Shown: positions 1 through 10,560, counted from the first letter of the stretch. The stretch: 64,000 bases of DNA from Bacteroidota bacterium (GCA_947501265.1 CANMVY010000004.1:124001-188000), one strand, 5' to 3'. Numbers and translations are program-made. Notes: generated by a model from the sequence alone, not told the origin.

Positions 1-941
1 CGCCCGAACAGAACGTGGTAGCTGTAGAAGCCGTTAATGTGGGCGTTGCGGGAATAGAATTGACCAATACTGAAATCGGATTCGACACTGTGGACGTACA
101 GCCCAAAGCGAAGGCGCGAACCGAATAAACTCCGTTAGATTTGGCAACGATACTGTTACCAACGGCACCGTTCGACCAGATTTTGTTTTCTGTTCCCGTG
201 CTGGAAATCACCACCGAATCGCCTTGGCAGAACGTGGTGGGGCGGTTAGCCGTGATCGTTGGAGCCGATGGCGTTGGATTCACCGTTACAGCCACTGCGT
301 TGGAAACCGAAGAAGAACATCCGTTCGCTACCACATATCCAGTAATAGTACCGCTTGCGCGAACCACAATGCTCGAAACGTTGGCGGCTCCCGTGCTCCA
401 GTTCATGCCCGTGCCTGTGCTCGAGGTGATGCGCAAGCTATCACCCGAACAGAACGTGGTAGCTGTGGAAGCCGTTAATGTGGGGGTTGCGGGAATGGAA
501 TTAACCAATACTGAAATCGGATTCGACACCGTAGAGGTACAGCCCAAAGCGAAGGCGCGAACCGAATAAACTCCGCTAGATTTGGCAACGATACTGTTAC
601 CAACAGCACCGTTCGACCAGATTTTGTTTTCTGTTCCCGTACTCGATATCACCACTGAATCGCCTTGGCAGAACGTGGTGGGGCGGTTAGCCGTGATCGT
701 TGGAGCCGATGGCGTTGGATTCACCGTTACCGCCACCGCGTTGGAAACAGCAGAAGAACATCCGTTTGCTACTACGTATCCGGTAATCGTACCGCTTGCG
801 CGAACAACAATGCTCGAAACGTTGGTGGCTCCTGTGCTCCAGTTCATGCCCGTGCCCGTGCTCGACGTAATCTGCAAGCTATCGCCCGAACAGAACGTAG
901 TGGCTGTGGAAGCCGTTAATGTGGGTGCTGTAGGAGACTGA
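1..941. repeat. Near-identical tandem DNA repeat, period 441 bp (147 codons), inside the giant CDS
   Basis: Blocks starting at 141 and 582 (offset 441) are nearly identical over ~350 bp; 1..140 matches the 3' part of the same unit at about 442..580. Confidence 0.85.
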
Positions 942-3900
942 GTAACTTGAACAGCAACTGAAGTTGAACCACTGGAACATCCGGTTCCTTGAACGAGTAC
1001 CGAATAAGTTCCTGAAGTTTTAACAACAATGCTTCGACTGTTAGACCCTGTGCTCCAAACGTTTCCGGCCAAAGCAGATGAGGTAAGGATTACGCTATCT
1101 CCAGAACAGAAATTAAGCGATCTTGAATTGGTGATGCTGGGTGTTGCGGGACGAGGTTGAACCGATACATTGATGGATGCCGATGAAGCTGAGCATCCGT
1201 TTACTGTACTTCGAACAGAATAAGTGCCCGTATTTTTGGCGTAAAAAACGCTTTGATTGGCACCATTTATCGCATTCCCTGCTAAAAACCATTGATTTCC
1301 GGTGGCTGCAGAGCTATTCAATAACACACTATCACCTGAACAGAAGGTTAATGCTCCAACATTAGAAATGATGGGGTTAGCAGGAATTGGGTTCACCGTT
1401 ACCACTACACTTTCAGTATCAGAACAGCCATTGGTTGTTCCGATGACTTGGTAGGTTGTTGTGGTGATTGGATTAGCAATAGGAGACGATGAAGATGCAT
1501 TGGATAAACCTGCGGAAGGAGTCCAAGTGTAGGTATTTGCTCCTGTTGCTGAAATGGTGGAAGATGTTCCCACACAAATCGTTGCTCCAGTTACTTGCAA
1601 AGCGGGTTTACCTTGAACGGTAACTGTTGTAGAGGAAGAAGCGGTACATCCATAAACGTTGGTTACGGTTAATTGATACGTTGTTGTTTGAATGGGTTTT
1701 GCCCATGGTGATGCCGAATTGGTTTGACTCAATCCATTTCCAGTCCAAGCAAAAGATCCATTTCCTGTTCCATCCAATCGAACGGAATCTCCGGAACAAA
1801 TGAGTTTCGAAGAACCGGCATTGGCTTGGGTAGCCACCAATCGAAGGGTTCCGTTGCAAATGTCGTAAATCTGTGAATTGGAGATATCTCTTACTCGAAT
1901 AAGGTAATTATTGGAATTGAGGTTGGGAACGGTCCAATTGTACGAGCCAACATTGGGTTGATTGGTTGCTAATGCAACCCAGGATGTTCCTGCATTGGCT
2001 GAATATTCCAAAACAACGTTTCCAACCGTACCACTGGCCGTCCAAGAAATGGGAACAACTTGGCAAGCCAAATAGGTATTTCCACCGATTGGATTATTCA
2101 AGGTTAGCGCATTGGGAACTTGAGCAATTGAGAATGAAATGGAGGTAAGCGATTGCTTACAGGTATTTTGAAAATCGGTAATTCGAATTAAAGCAGAAGT
2201 ACTGGCAATGTTGGGAACGGTCCAAGCAAACGTATTATTTCCGATGAAGGTGTTTGCAGCGATGATGGTCCACGTAGAACCATTATTAAGTGAGTATTCA
2301 ATGTTGTAATAATCGGAAGTCAACGTATCCCACCAAGTAATATTTCGAATTGTACCGCCAACGAAAACACCGCCGTAGGCCGGCTCAATGAGACGAATGG
2401 CGGGGAATATGGTAAAGGTTGAATCGCTCACATCAAATTTGGCGGCATTGTTTGCATCGGAAACACGAACCAAACAAGAATTTCTACCATCCAAATTGGG
2501 AACCAACCAGTTGTAGTTAACCTCCATTGTTGCGAAGTATTGACTAGCCGTAATAATATTCCAAGAAACTCCGTTATTCAAAGAGTATTCCATTTTGATG
2601 TAATTGCTGGCCCCACCTCGATTGAAGGAAATGGTTGTATAGGTACATCCACCCACGAATTCCATTCCATCTGGAGCGGTAACGGTGATGGGTTTACGAA
2701 TGGTAAACACGGCATTCGAAACATCGGTAACGGAAGGATTGTTGTAATCGCTAATTCGAATGAGGGCTTGGTTCGTATAAACGGCCGGAATGGAACTCCA
2801 CAAATAACTTCCAGTGTTGTTCGTTGCATTCACAATGGTTGTCCAAATTCTTCCACTGTCCAAAGAGTATTCAATTTTCGTAAACGATCCAGTAACGTAT
2901 TGAGAAGTCCAATAAATGTAGCTGGATGCTCCTGAATAAAAAACTTCTCCTCCATTTGGGGTAGTAACGGTGTACGTTGGAATTCCTGGTAAAATGGTAA
3001 AGAAGATGTTATTGATAGCTTGTTTACACGTATTACTGAAATCACTCACGCGAATAACCGCTTGGGAAGTAGGTAAATTGGGAATCAACCATGCGTAGGA
3101 AGTCCCATAAACACTTGTGGTAATGGTATTCCAGTTTACGCCTCCATTGGTGGAATACTCCAACATATATCTTCCAGAAACAGAATTATTCCCAGCCCAA
3201 CTGATGGTTTGGTACGTTCCGGCCCTCCATTGTTCCCCTCCCAATGGGGCATTCAACGCGATGGCATAATCGGGAACAATCGTAAATGGAACATCGGTTA
3301 CGTCAAAACGGGAAGGAACATTAGGATCGCTAACGCGGATCAGTGCATTAGAGGATGCCTGATTTGGAACTTGCCAATAATAACTAGCACTTGTACCATA
3401 ACCGGTGTAGAAATTGGCAGAAATTACATTCCAAGTACTTCCGTTGTCAATCGAATAATCCAATTTTACATAACCCAAAGCCGAACTTTTGTTAAAGTAA
3501 AGGTATTGGTAGGAACAACCCTGCCAACTTTGACCACCATTCGGTGTAGTTACCGTAAAGTAAGGGTAAATGGTAAAGGTGTTGTTTGATGTATCGGCAA
3601 TTTGAGGAAAAGATGTTAAGCTGATTCGCACCATTGCTTGGGTAGTTGGAGCATCAGGAACGGTCCAAGAATAATTAAAGGTAGAACTTGAAATACTTGA
3701 AGAAATGGTCGTCCAATTGGAGCCACCATTGGTGCTGTATTCCAATTTGATATTGCTGGTAGGCAAATAACTGGATGACCAAGAAATGGAAACAGCAGTT
3801 CCTGGATATAATCCTTCGCCTCCGTTAGGATAGTTAACGGTAAGCGTAGGCGAAGCAGCAGTAATGGTGAAAGATTGATTTGAAACGGCATTCTTACAGG

Positions 3901-6900
3901 TGTTGAAATAATCTGTAATCCTTACCCTGGCTGTGGTTGTAGGAGTATTCGGCAATAACCAAAAATAGGATGTATTGTAGGTTGAACTGGTTAACAACGT
4001 CCACGATAACCCGTTATTAATGGAATATTCTACCTGATACCTTCCTGAAACGGTAGCATTGCCCGCCCAAGTAATGTTTTGGTACGTTCCTCCTTGCCAT
4101 GTTTCACGTCCATTAGGAGTATTTAAAACGATGGAAGAATCACCTCGAACGACAATGGGATAATCCGTAACATCTAAACGAGTTGTTGGGTTATTTACAT
4201 CACTAACTCTTAAAAACAAATTGTTGGTAAACAAACTTGGAACCGACCAATAAATGGAAGCTGAGGTACTTCCTCCTACATAATAGCTATTGCTGAAGGT
4301 TGTCCAAGTTCCCATGCTATCTGTAGAATATTCCACTTTTACGGAAGTAATAACAGGACTTTTTTCAAAGTAAATGTATTGATTCGAGCAAGAAGGATAG
4401 GAAAGACCTGGTGTTCCTGGAGATGTAATGGTTAGAAACGGACGAATGGTGAATACGGAATTGGATGTATCCATCACATTGGGCAAAGAAGAAGAGGAAA
4501 TTCGAACCAATGCTCTAGAGGTAGGGATATTGGGAACCGACCAATTGTAAAAACCGCTGCTTAAACTGGTATTGGTAACAATGGTTGTCCAATTGGCTCC
4601 ACTATCGGTGGAGTATTCCAGTTTAACAAAACTTCCTGGCACATAGTTGTTCGACCAATAGATGCCCACGGCTGTGCCTGGATACAACTGTTCTCCTCCA
4701 TTCGGTGAAGTAATGAACAATTGAGGAGTAGCGGCGGTTATGGTAAAATTCTGAGCTGAAACTGCATTTTTGCAGGTATTGAAATAATCCGTCACCCGAA
4801 TTCTTGCCGAAGAAGTTGGCAAGTTTGGAACCAACCAATAAAACGAGTTATTGTAGGTAGAGGTGGTTATACTGGTCCACGTTGTTCCTCCATTGATGGA
4901 ATACTCCAACGAATATCGTCCAGAAACAGAAGTATTTCCAGCCCAACTGATGGTTTGGTAGGTCCCTCCCTGCCACGATTCCCCTCCATTGGGCGAATTG
5001 ATCACAATACTCTGATCGCCAACGATTTGAAAAACAACATCACTAACATCAAAACGAGTAGGAACACTTACATCCGAAACCCGAATCAAAGCATTGTTGG
5101 TGGCAGAATTGGGAACCGGACTCCAATAAAAACTTCCGCTGTTACCATAACCAACATAGGTATTGGCAGTAATCACATTCCAAGTTAAACCACTATCCAA
5201 CGAATAATCCAATTTAACGTATCCAATTGCACTCGATTTATTGAAGTAGATGTATTGGCTGGAACAACCCTGCCACGACTGTCCGCCGTTCGGGGTAGTT
5301 ACCGTAAAATAAGGAATAACCGTAAACGTAGCATTGGACGTATCTGCTATTGATGGAAACGATGTTAATGAAACTTTTACCAACATGCGCGAAGAATTCG
5401 CATTGGGAACGGTCCAAGCGAAGCTCGTGGCGGTGCTGGAAACAACAGAAGATAAAACGGTCCAATTAGCACCGCTATCAGCAGAATATTCAATCTTGAA
5501 ATTGGAAGCGGGCAAATAAAGTCCGTACCAAGAAATGGAAACCGAAGAACCGGGCGACAATTGCTCTCCCCCATTCGGATAGGTTACATACAACTGCGGT
5601 GTGGCAGCAGTAATGGTAAAATTCTGAGCAGAAACCGCGTTTTTGCAGGTATTGAAATAATCTGTCACTCGAATTCTTGCCGAAGAAGTTGGCAAATTGG
5701 GCAACAACCAGTAATAGGAAGTACTGTAGGTTGATGAAGTTAAGGTAGTCCAAGTTGTTCCACCATTGATGGAATACTCCACGGTGTACCTTCCTGAAAC
5801 AGAAGTGTTTCCTGCCCAGCTGATGGTTTGGTAGGTCCCTCCTTGCCAGGTCTCTCCTCCATTGGGCGAATTAAGCACAATACTCTGATCACCAATGATT
5901 TGAAAAACAACATCGCTTACATCAAAACGAGAAGGAACACTTGGATCAGAAACTCGAATCATCGCCGAGTTGGTAGGAATATTTGGAACTGGACTCCAAT
6001 AGTAACTTCCGGATGTTCCATATCCAACATAAGTATTGGCGGTAATAACATTCCAAGTGCGACCACTATCAACGGAATAGTCCAATTTAACGTATCCAAT
6101 TGCACTTGATTTGTTGAAGTAGATGTACTGGCTGGAGCAACCCTGCCAAGACTGACCGCCGTTCGGGGTTGTCACCGTAAAGAAAGGATTAATGGTAAAC
6201 GTGGCATTGGAAGTATCCATTACCTGAGTTTGAGTGGTGGAAGAAACCCTTACCCAAGCCCGATTCGTAGGGATATTAGGAACCGTCCATGCATAAGAAC
6301 CAGTCGTTAAACTTGTATTTCCGATGATGGTGGTCCAATTGGCTCCACTATCAACCGAATATTCTAATTTAACAAAACTTCCCGTTAGGTAATTGCTGTA
6401 CCACGAAATCGAGATGGATGATCCTGGCGACAATTGCTCTCCTCCATTAGGGTACGTTAACGTTAAAACCGGTGAAGCAGGCGTAATGGTAAACGGTGCC
6501 GGAGAAACTCCACTTTTGCACGAATTATTGTAATCGTCGACCCGAATCAATGCCGTTGATGTAGGAAGATTGGGAACCGTCCAAGAAATAGAAGTGGAAT
6601 AAGTACTAACCACAATGGTATTCCACGTTTGGCCGTTATTGGTGCTGTAATACACAGAATACCTTCCAGAAACCGTATTATTCCCCGCCCAGCTGATAAC
6701 CTGGGAAGTTCCGCCTTGCCAAACCTCACCACCAATAGGTGAATTTAAAATAATACTGGTATCTCCAACAATGGTAAAATCGTTATCAGAAATGTCAAAA
6801 CGAGTGGCATTGTTCGGATCCGAAACCCGAATTCTAGCCGTAGTCGAGGGTAAATCTGGCACACTCCACAAGTAACTTCCTGTTGTGCCAAATCCAGTAT

Positions 6901-7981
6901 ACGTTGAAGCAGTAATGAGCATCCAGGATTGTCCGCCATTAAGGGTATATTCCAACTTTACATATCCAATAGAAGCACTTTTATTAAAACTGATGTATTG
7001 GTTTGTACAAGCATTCCAAGCCGTTCCGCGAAGATTCGGGGCGGTAACATTGAAGAAGGGAGGAATGGTAAAAGTACCTGAATAACCAACCACAGTGGTA
7101 TCGCTGCTAGCCATGACCTTGATCATTGCTTTGGTAGATGGTGTATTTGAAACAGGCCAATTCGAAACAGAACCACTTGTTGAACCGGTAGCGGTGTTGG
7201 AATACAAACGACTCCAAGTCAATCCACTGTCCAATGAAAGAGAAACATGAACCGTTGATGAAGGTAAATAAGCATTGGACCAAGAGATGGTTTGAGAGGT
7301 TGAAATGGACCAAACCGCTCCTTGCCATGGATTGTTTACAACGATGCTCGGTGTTGCAGCAGTGATGGTGAATAAATTATCCGAAACGTCGCCACGGCAT
7401 GTACTGTTGATGTCCCTAACGCGAACCATGGCCGTGGTCGTTGGAGTATTCGGCACCAACCAATAATACGAATTGTTCGAAGTTGTTGCGATGGAAGTCC
7501 AAGTTACGCCAGCATTCATGGAGTACTCCACCTGATAGGTTGACGACCCCGCGCTTACTGCCCATGAAATATTTTGGTACGTCCCTCCTTGCCAAACTTC
7601 ACCACCATTAGGACTGTTTAAAACCAAGGCCGGGGTGATGGTAAAAACCGCGTTACTTTGGTCAATGATGTTGGTATCTACCGCATCTCTTACTCGAATG
7701 AGGGCTTGGCTGGAACTGATGTTGGGAACCGTCCAAGTAAAAATTCCTCCGTTGTACTGAATGTTCGTAGCCAAAGAAGCCCATGAAGTTCCATTGTTAA
7801 CCGAATAATCGATGTAAAAATAATTGGAAGTCCCGGTCGCTGTCCAACGGATGTTGTAGTTGCTGCATCCTGCCAAAGTTTCTCCACCGTTGGGAGCCAA
7901 AACTGTAATGTTTTGAGAAAAACCATTGGAGTAAAACAAAAATGATAAAAAAAATGCAAAGACAACGGAAAAATGTCTCAT
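1..7981 (-). CDS. Giant secreted repeat protein, C-terminus truncated by window edge. Signal peptide (MRHFSVVFAFFLSFLFYSNGFSQ), then about 20 Kre9/KNH-like (PF10342-type) Ig-like domains, then Cys-containing PKD/Ig-like repeats (TFCSGDSLxITSS)
   Basis: Manual minus-strand translation from ATG at 7981; frame (codon first base = 3k+1) checked near 7981, 4738, 1858 and at the left edge (codon 4-3-2). Recurrent NGGExWxGGTYQxISWAG...YSxNxGxTWTxI...WLVPNxPTSxAxIRVxD motifs. Not listed in the ORF track because it runs off the window. Confidence 0.85.
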   Translation of the reverse strand, partial: MRHFSVVFAFFLSFLFYSNGFSQNITVLAPNGGETLAGCSNYNIRWTATGTSNYFYIDYSVNNGTSWASLATNIQYNGGIFTWTVPNISSSQALIRVRDAVDTNIIDQSNAVFTITPALVLNSPNGGEVWQGGTYQNISWAVSAGSSTYQVEYSMNAGVTWTSIATTSNNSYYWLVPNTPTTTAMVRVRDINSTCRGDVSDNLFTITAATPSIVVNNPWQGAVWSISTSQTISWSNAYLPSSTVHVSLSLDSGLTWSRLYSNTATGSTSGSVSNWPVSNTPSTKAMIKVMASSDTTVVGYSGTFTIPPFFNVTAPNLRGTAWNACTNQYISFNKSASIGYVKLEYTLNGGQSWMLITASTYTGFGTTGSYLWSVPDLPSTTARIRVSDPNNATRFDISDNDFTIVGDTSIILNSPIGGEVWQGGTSQVISWAGNNTVSGRYSVYYSTNNGQTWNTIVVSTYSTSISWTVPNLPTSTALIRVDDYNNSCKSGVSPAPFTITPASPVLTLTYPNGGEQLSPGSSISISWYSNYLTGSFVKLEYSVDSGANWTTIIGNTSLTTGSYAWTVPNIPTNRAWVRVSSTTQTQVMDTSNATFTINPFFTVTTPNGGQSWQGCSSQYIYFNKSSAIGYVKLDYSVDSGRTWNVITANTYVGYGTSGSYYWSPVPNIPTNSAMIRVSDPSVPSRFDVSDVVFQIIGDQSIVLNSPNGGETWQGGTYQTISWAGNTSVSGRYTVEYSINGGTTWTTLTSSTYSTSYYWLLPNLPTSSARIRVTDYFNTCKNAVSAQNFTITAATPQLYVTYPNGGEQLSPGSSVSISWYGLYLPASNFKIEYSADSGANWTVLSSVVSSTATSFAWTVPNANSSRMLVKVSLTSFPSIADTSNATFTVIPYFTVTTPNGGQSWQGCSSQYIYFNKSSAIGYVKLDYSLDSGLTWNVITANTYVGYGNSGSFYWSPVPNSATNNALIRVSDVSVPTRFDVSDVVFQIVGDQSIVINSPNGGESWQGGTYQTISWAGNTSVSGRYSLEYSINGGTTWTSITTSTYNNSFYWLVPNLPTSSARIRVTDYFNTCKNAVSAQNFTITAATPQLFITSPNGGEQLYPGTAVGIYWSNNYVPGSFVKLEYSTDSGANWTTIVTNTSLSSGFYNWSVPNIPTSRALVRISSSSLPNVMDTSNSVFTIRPFLTITSPGTPGLSYPSCSNQYIYFEKSPVITSVKVEYSTDSMGTWTTFSNSYYVGGSTSASIYWSVPSLFTNNLFLRVSDVNNPTTRLDVTDYPIVVRGDSSIVLNTPNGRETWQGGTYQNITWAGNATVSGRYQVEYSINNGLSWTLLTSSTYNTSYFWLLPNTPTTTARVRITDYFNTCKNAVSNQSFTITAASPTLTVNYPNGGEGLYPGTAVSISWSSSYLPTSNIKLEYSTNGGSNWTTISSSISSSTFNYSWTVPDAPTTQAMVRISLTSFPQIADTSNNTFTIYPYFTVTTPNGGQSWQGCSYQYLYFNKSSALGYVKLDYSIDNGSTWNVISANFYTGYGTSASYYWQVPNQASSNALIRVSDPNVPSRFDVTDVPFTIVPDYAIALNAPLGGEQWRAGTYQTISWAGNNSVSGRYMLEYSTNGGVNWNTITTSVYGTSYAWLIPNLPTSQAVIRVSDFSNTCKQAINNIFFTILPGIPTYTVTTPNGGEVFYSGASSYIYWTSQYVTGSFTKIEYSLDSGRIWTTIVNATNNTGSYLWSSIPAVYTNQALIRISDYNNPSVTDVSNAVFTIRKPITVTAPDGMEFVGGCTYTTISFNRGGASNYIKMEYSLNNGVSWNIITASQYFATMEVNYNWLVPNLDGRNSCLVRVSDANNAAKFDVSDSTFTIFPAIRLIEPAYGGVFVGGTIRNITWWDTLTSDYYNIEYSLNNGSTWTIIAANTFIGNNTFAWTVPNIASTSALIRITDFQNTCKQSLTSISFSIAQVPNALTLNNPIGGNTYLACQVVPISWTASGTVGNVVLEYSANAGTSWVALATNQPNVGSYNWTVPNLNSNNYLIRVRDISNSQIYDICNGTLRLVATQANAGSSKLICSGDSVRLDGTGNGSFAWTGNGLSQTNSASPWAKPIQTTTYQLTVTNVYGCTASSSTTVTVQGKPALQVTGATICVGTSSTISATGANTYTWTPSAGLSNASSSSPIANPITTTTYQVIGTTNGCSDTESVVVTVNPIPANPIISNVGALTFCSGDSVLLNSSAATGNQWFLAGNAINGANQSVFYAKNTGTYSVRSTVNGCSASSASINVSVQPRPATPSITNSRSLNFCSGDSVILTSSALAGNVWSTGSNSRSIVVKTSGTYSVLVQGTGCSSGSTSVAVQVTQSPTAPTLTASTATTFCSGDSLQITSSTGTGMNWSTGATNVSSIVVRASGTITGYVVANGCSSAVSNAVAVTVNPTPSAPTITANRPTTFCQGDSVVISSTGTENKIWSNGAVGNSIVAKSSGVYSVRAFALGCTSTVSNPISVLVNSIPATPTLTASTATTFCSGDSLRITSSTGTGMNWSTGAANVSSIVVRASGTITGYVVANGCSSSVSNAVAVTVNPTPSAPTITANRPTTFCQGDSVVISSTGTENKIWSNGAVGNSIVAKSNGVYSVRAFALGCTSTVSNPISVLVNSIPATPTLTASTATTFCSG
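2340..7570. repeat. Higher-order repeat, ~873 bp (three ~97-aa Ig-like domains per unit) inside the giant CDS
   Basis: Homologous anchor (variants of '(a)atggtttggta(g/c)gt(c/t)cc') at 2340, 3204, 4074, 4950, 5823, 6696, 7569; spacings 864, 870, 876, 873, 873, 873. Confidence 0.8.
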
Positions 7982-8056
7982 AAGGTTGGTTTAGATTCGT
8001 ACCAAATTTACGAATTAAATTCAAAACAACCTTAATCCATTGCGAAATATGACCAA

Positions 8057-9265
8057 TCAAGGAATCAATAAACTGCCGTCTCCAAAACTCAAAAATCGAT
8101 AATCGTTTTCAAGGGCATGCTCATAAATTCGCCTCCAATCTTCACCAACTAAACTAGAAATGAGCAGCAAAAGCGTACTCTGCGGCTGATGAAAATTGGT
8201 GATGATTCCTTTGGCCACCCTGCAACGATAACCGGGAGCAATGATCAAGGCGGTTGGGACAGAAATTTGCTTCAACTTTTCAACGGTCATCCAATCCAAC
8301 AATGACTGAAAAACTTGCTGGTATGGCCTATTTTCATCAAAATCATAAGGGAACCATTGGCTGAAAGCCGGGCGAGCATTGGGATCAAACATACCCGTAT
8401 CGCACATGGCACCAATCCAATACAAACTTTCAATCAGGCGTAACGAAGTGGTGCCTACCGGAATAATGGGACCTTCGTATTGAATCAGGTACTCCAACCA
8501 ATCCGATTTGATGGTGATGACCTCTTCATGCATCTGATGTTGGGCCATGGTTTCGGCCTTCACGGGCAGAAACGTTCCCGCCCCAACGTGAAGGGTAACT
8601 TCCATGGTTTTATGGCCCTGATTCTTCAATCTCCGCAACAAATCAGAAGTAAAATGCAAGCCAGCTGTAGGCGCAGCTACTGCGCCCATTTCCCTCGCAA
8701 ACACCGTTTGATACGCCTCTTCATCTTCCTTGGTAGCATTTCTCTTGATGTAAGGCGGCAAAGGAACTTTCCCAACCAACTCTAAAATTTCGGAAAAAGA
8801 CATTTCTTTAGGCGACCATTGAAATGCTACTTCATGGGTTCCATCTACCGCACCCAAATAATGGGCTTCCAATTCCCAACCATTGCCTTTGATGACAGGA
8901 ACTTCCCCTCTCCATTTTTTTAAATTTCCAACAAAACACCTCCAAGTAACCAATCCTTGTTTCTGTAGTCCTTGCTCGATGCTTACTCCAGAAGGTGGAC
9001 CCAAACAAAACACTTCGATGCTGGCACCATTTTGGTTTTGAAACATCAATCTTGCGGGCAAAACGCGAGAGTTATTGAAAATCAACAAGCTTTTCTCCGG
9101 TAAAAGATCTGGCAACTCAAAGAAGACATGATCTTGAATTTCACCGGATAAATAATGCAAAATCTTGCTTGTATCGCGGTTTTTTTGAGGGAAATGCGCA
9201 ATGCGCTCAGATGGAAGATCGTAAGTATAATCTGAGATCTTCAAAAATCGTGGGTCTTGGAACAT
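8057..9265 (-). CDS. queA: S-adenosylmethionine:tRNA ribosyltransferase-isomerase
   Basis: 402 aa ORF; N-term DYxYDLPxERIAxxP and VTLHVGAGTFxPV motifs typical of QueA. Confidence 0.95.
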   Translation of the reverse strand: MFQDPRFLKISDYTYDLPSERIAHFPQKNRDTSKILHYLSGEIQDHVFFELPDLLPEKSLLIFNNSRVLPARLMFQNQNGASIEVFCLGPPSGVSIEQGLQKQGLVTWRCFVGNLKKWRGEVPVIKGNGWELEAHYLGAVDGTHEVAFQWSPKEMSFSEILELVGKVPLPPYIKRNATKEDEEAYQTVFAREMGAVAAPTAGLHFTSDLLRRLKNQGHKTMEVTLHVGAGTFLPVKAETMAQHQMHEEVITIKSDWLEYLIQYEGPIIPVGTTSLRLIESLYWIGAMCDTGMFDPNARPAFSQWFPYDFDENRPYQQVFQSLLDWMTVEKLKQISVPTALIIAPGYRCRVAKGIITNFHQPQSTLLLLISSLVGEDWRRIYEHALENDYRFLSFGDGSLLIP

Positions 9266-9327
9266 CGACTCAGGTTTAAGGTTATAAATGTATTGGGAAA
9301 TTCATCAATTTCCCTCATCTTTGAACC

Positions 9328-10560
9328 ATGAAAAGAACGTTTTTGTTTGGTTTCTTAGCCCTAATTTTTTTAAGCGGATGCAAATGCGGTACCGACCTCC
9401 CCGCAAAATATACGTTCGCCTATGGAGAATGGAGAGGTGCTTTTCAAACTTCTGAAGGAGAATTGCCCTTTCTTTTTGAAGTTAAACACCTCAATAACGA
9501 CTCATTGGAATTTACCCTCATCAACGGGAAAGAACGAATTACCACTCGAAATGCCGATATCATTGGCGATTCCCTCATTGCAGAATTGCCCGTTTACGAG
9601 TCGGTGTTGATAGGCAAAATTAAAGGAACGGGCAAAGACACTTTGGAAGGAGTGTGGATCAAAACGGCTTACGATCAAGAAACAGCCATTCCATTCAAAG
9701 CCGTTTACGGAGGAAAATACCTTTTCTCTTCACGAAATACCCAAATCCCAACCGATATTTCGGGCACCTACGCCACCACCTTTATCGATTCCGGTTCTAC
9801 CGAACAAGGAATTGGCAACTTTGAACAAGCTGCGTTAGAAATTCGGGGCTCATTCCTCACTCCTACTGGCGATTACCGCTACTTAACCGGTATCGTAGAG
9901 AAAGATTCCGTGTTTATGTCAGGTTTCGACGGGGCATCAGCCTATTTAGTGAAAGGGGAAATTTTTGGAAGCAAGATTTCCGGAAAACTGATTTCGGCAA
10001 GTGGAAAGATTAGGGCTTTTGAAGCCATCAAATCCGATCGTGCTGCGATGGAGAATTTGAAAACCGAAATCGACCTTCAGCAACCTATTCAATTTTCCTT
10101 GCCCAATCATCTTCAACAAAACCTCACTTTTCCTTCTGAAAAATACCGAAATAAAGTGGTAGTTCTCCAAGTTTTAGGAACGTGGTGCCACAACTGCATC
10201 GACGAAACTCAATACCTTGCTCAGCGCTCGGAAATGTGGAAGAAACAAGGCGTGGAAATCATCGGCCTAAGTTTTGAACGAACAGACATGGAAGAAAAAG
10301 GAAGGGACAACATTCGCCGATTGGTAGAACGGTTTAACGTGAAATACCCCATTTTACTGGCCGGATCACCCAAGCCCGAATCCCTGCAAAAAACTTTCCC
10401 CCAAATCAGGGAGATGTTGGGTTACCCCACCACCATTTTAATCGGAAAAGATGGAAAAGTAGCCGATGTACACGTCGGATTTTCGGGTCCGGCCACCGGT
10501 AAATTTTACCAACAATACCAAGAAGAATTTGAATTAAAAATCGCTAAACTATTGAAATAA
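9328..10560 (+). CDS. Lipoprotein with TlpA/AhpC-TSA-like thioredoxin-fold C-terminus (WCHNC)
   Basis: Lipobox LSGC after N-terminal hydrophobic stretch; LGTWCHNCIDE active-site-like motif. Confidence 0.85.
   Translation: MKRTFLFGFLALIFLSGCKCGTDLPAKYTFAYGEWRGAFQTSEGELPFLFEVKHLNNDSLEFTLINGKERITTRNADIIGDSLIAELPVYESVLIGKIKGTGKDTLEGVWIKTAYDQETAIPFKAVYGGKYLFSSRNTQIPTDISGTYATTFIDSGSTEQGIGNFEQAALEIRGSFLTPTGDYRYLTGIVEKDSVFMSGFDGASAYLVKGEIFGSKISGKLISASGKIRAFEAIKSDRAAMENLKTEIDLQQPIQFSLPNHLQQNLTFPSEKYRNKVVVLQVLGTWCHNCIDETQYLAQRSEMWKKQGVEIIGLSFERTDMEEKGRDNIRRLVERFNVKYPILLAGSPKPESLQKTFPQIREMLGYPTTILIGKDGKVADVHVGFSGPATGKFYQQYQEEFELKIAKLLK

Noticed and set aside
141-7965. Numerous short ORFs on both strands between 1 and 7965 in the ORF track
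   Set aside because: They are antisense or out-of-frame shadows of the single giant minus-strand repeat CDS; their repetition only mirrors the underlying DNA repeat
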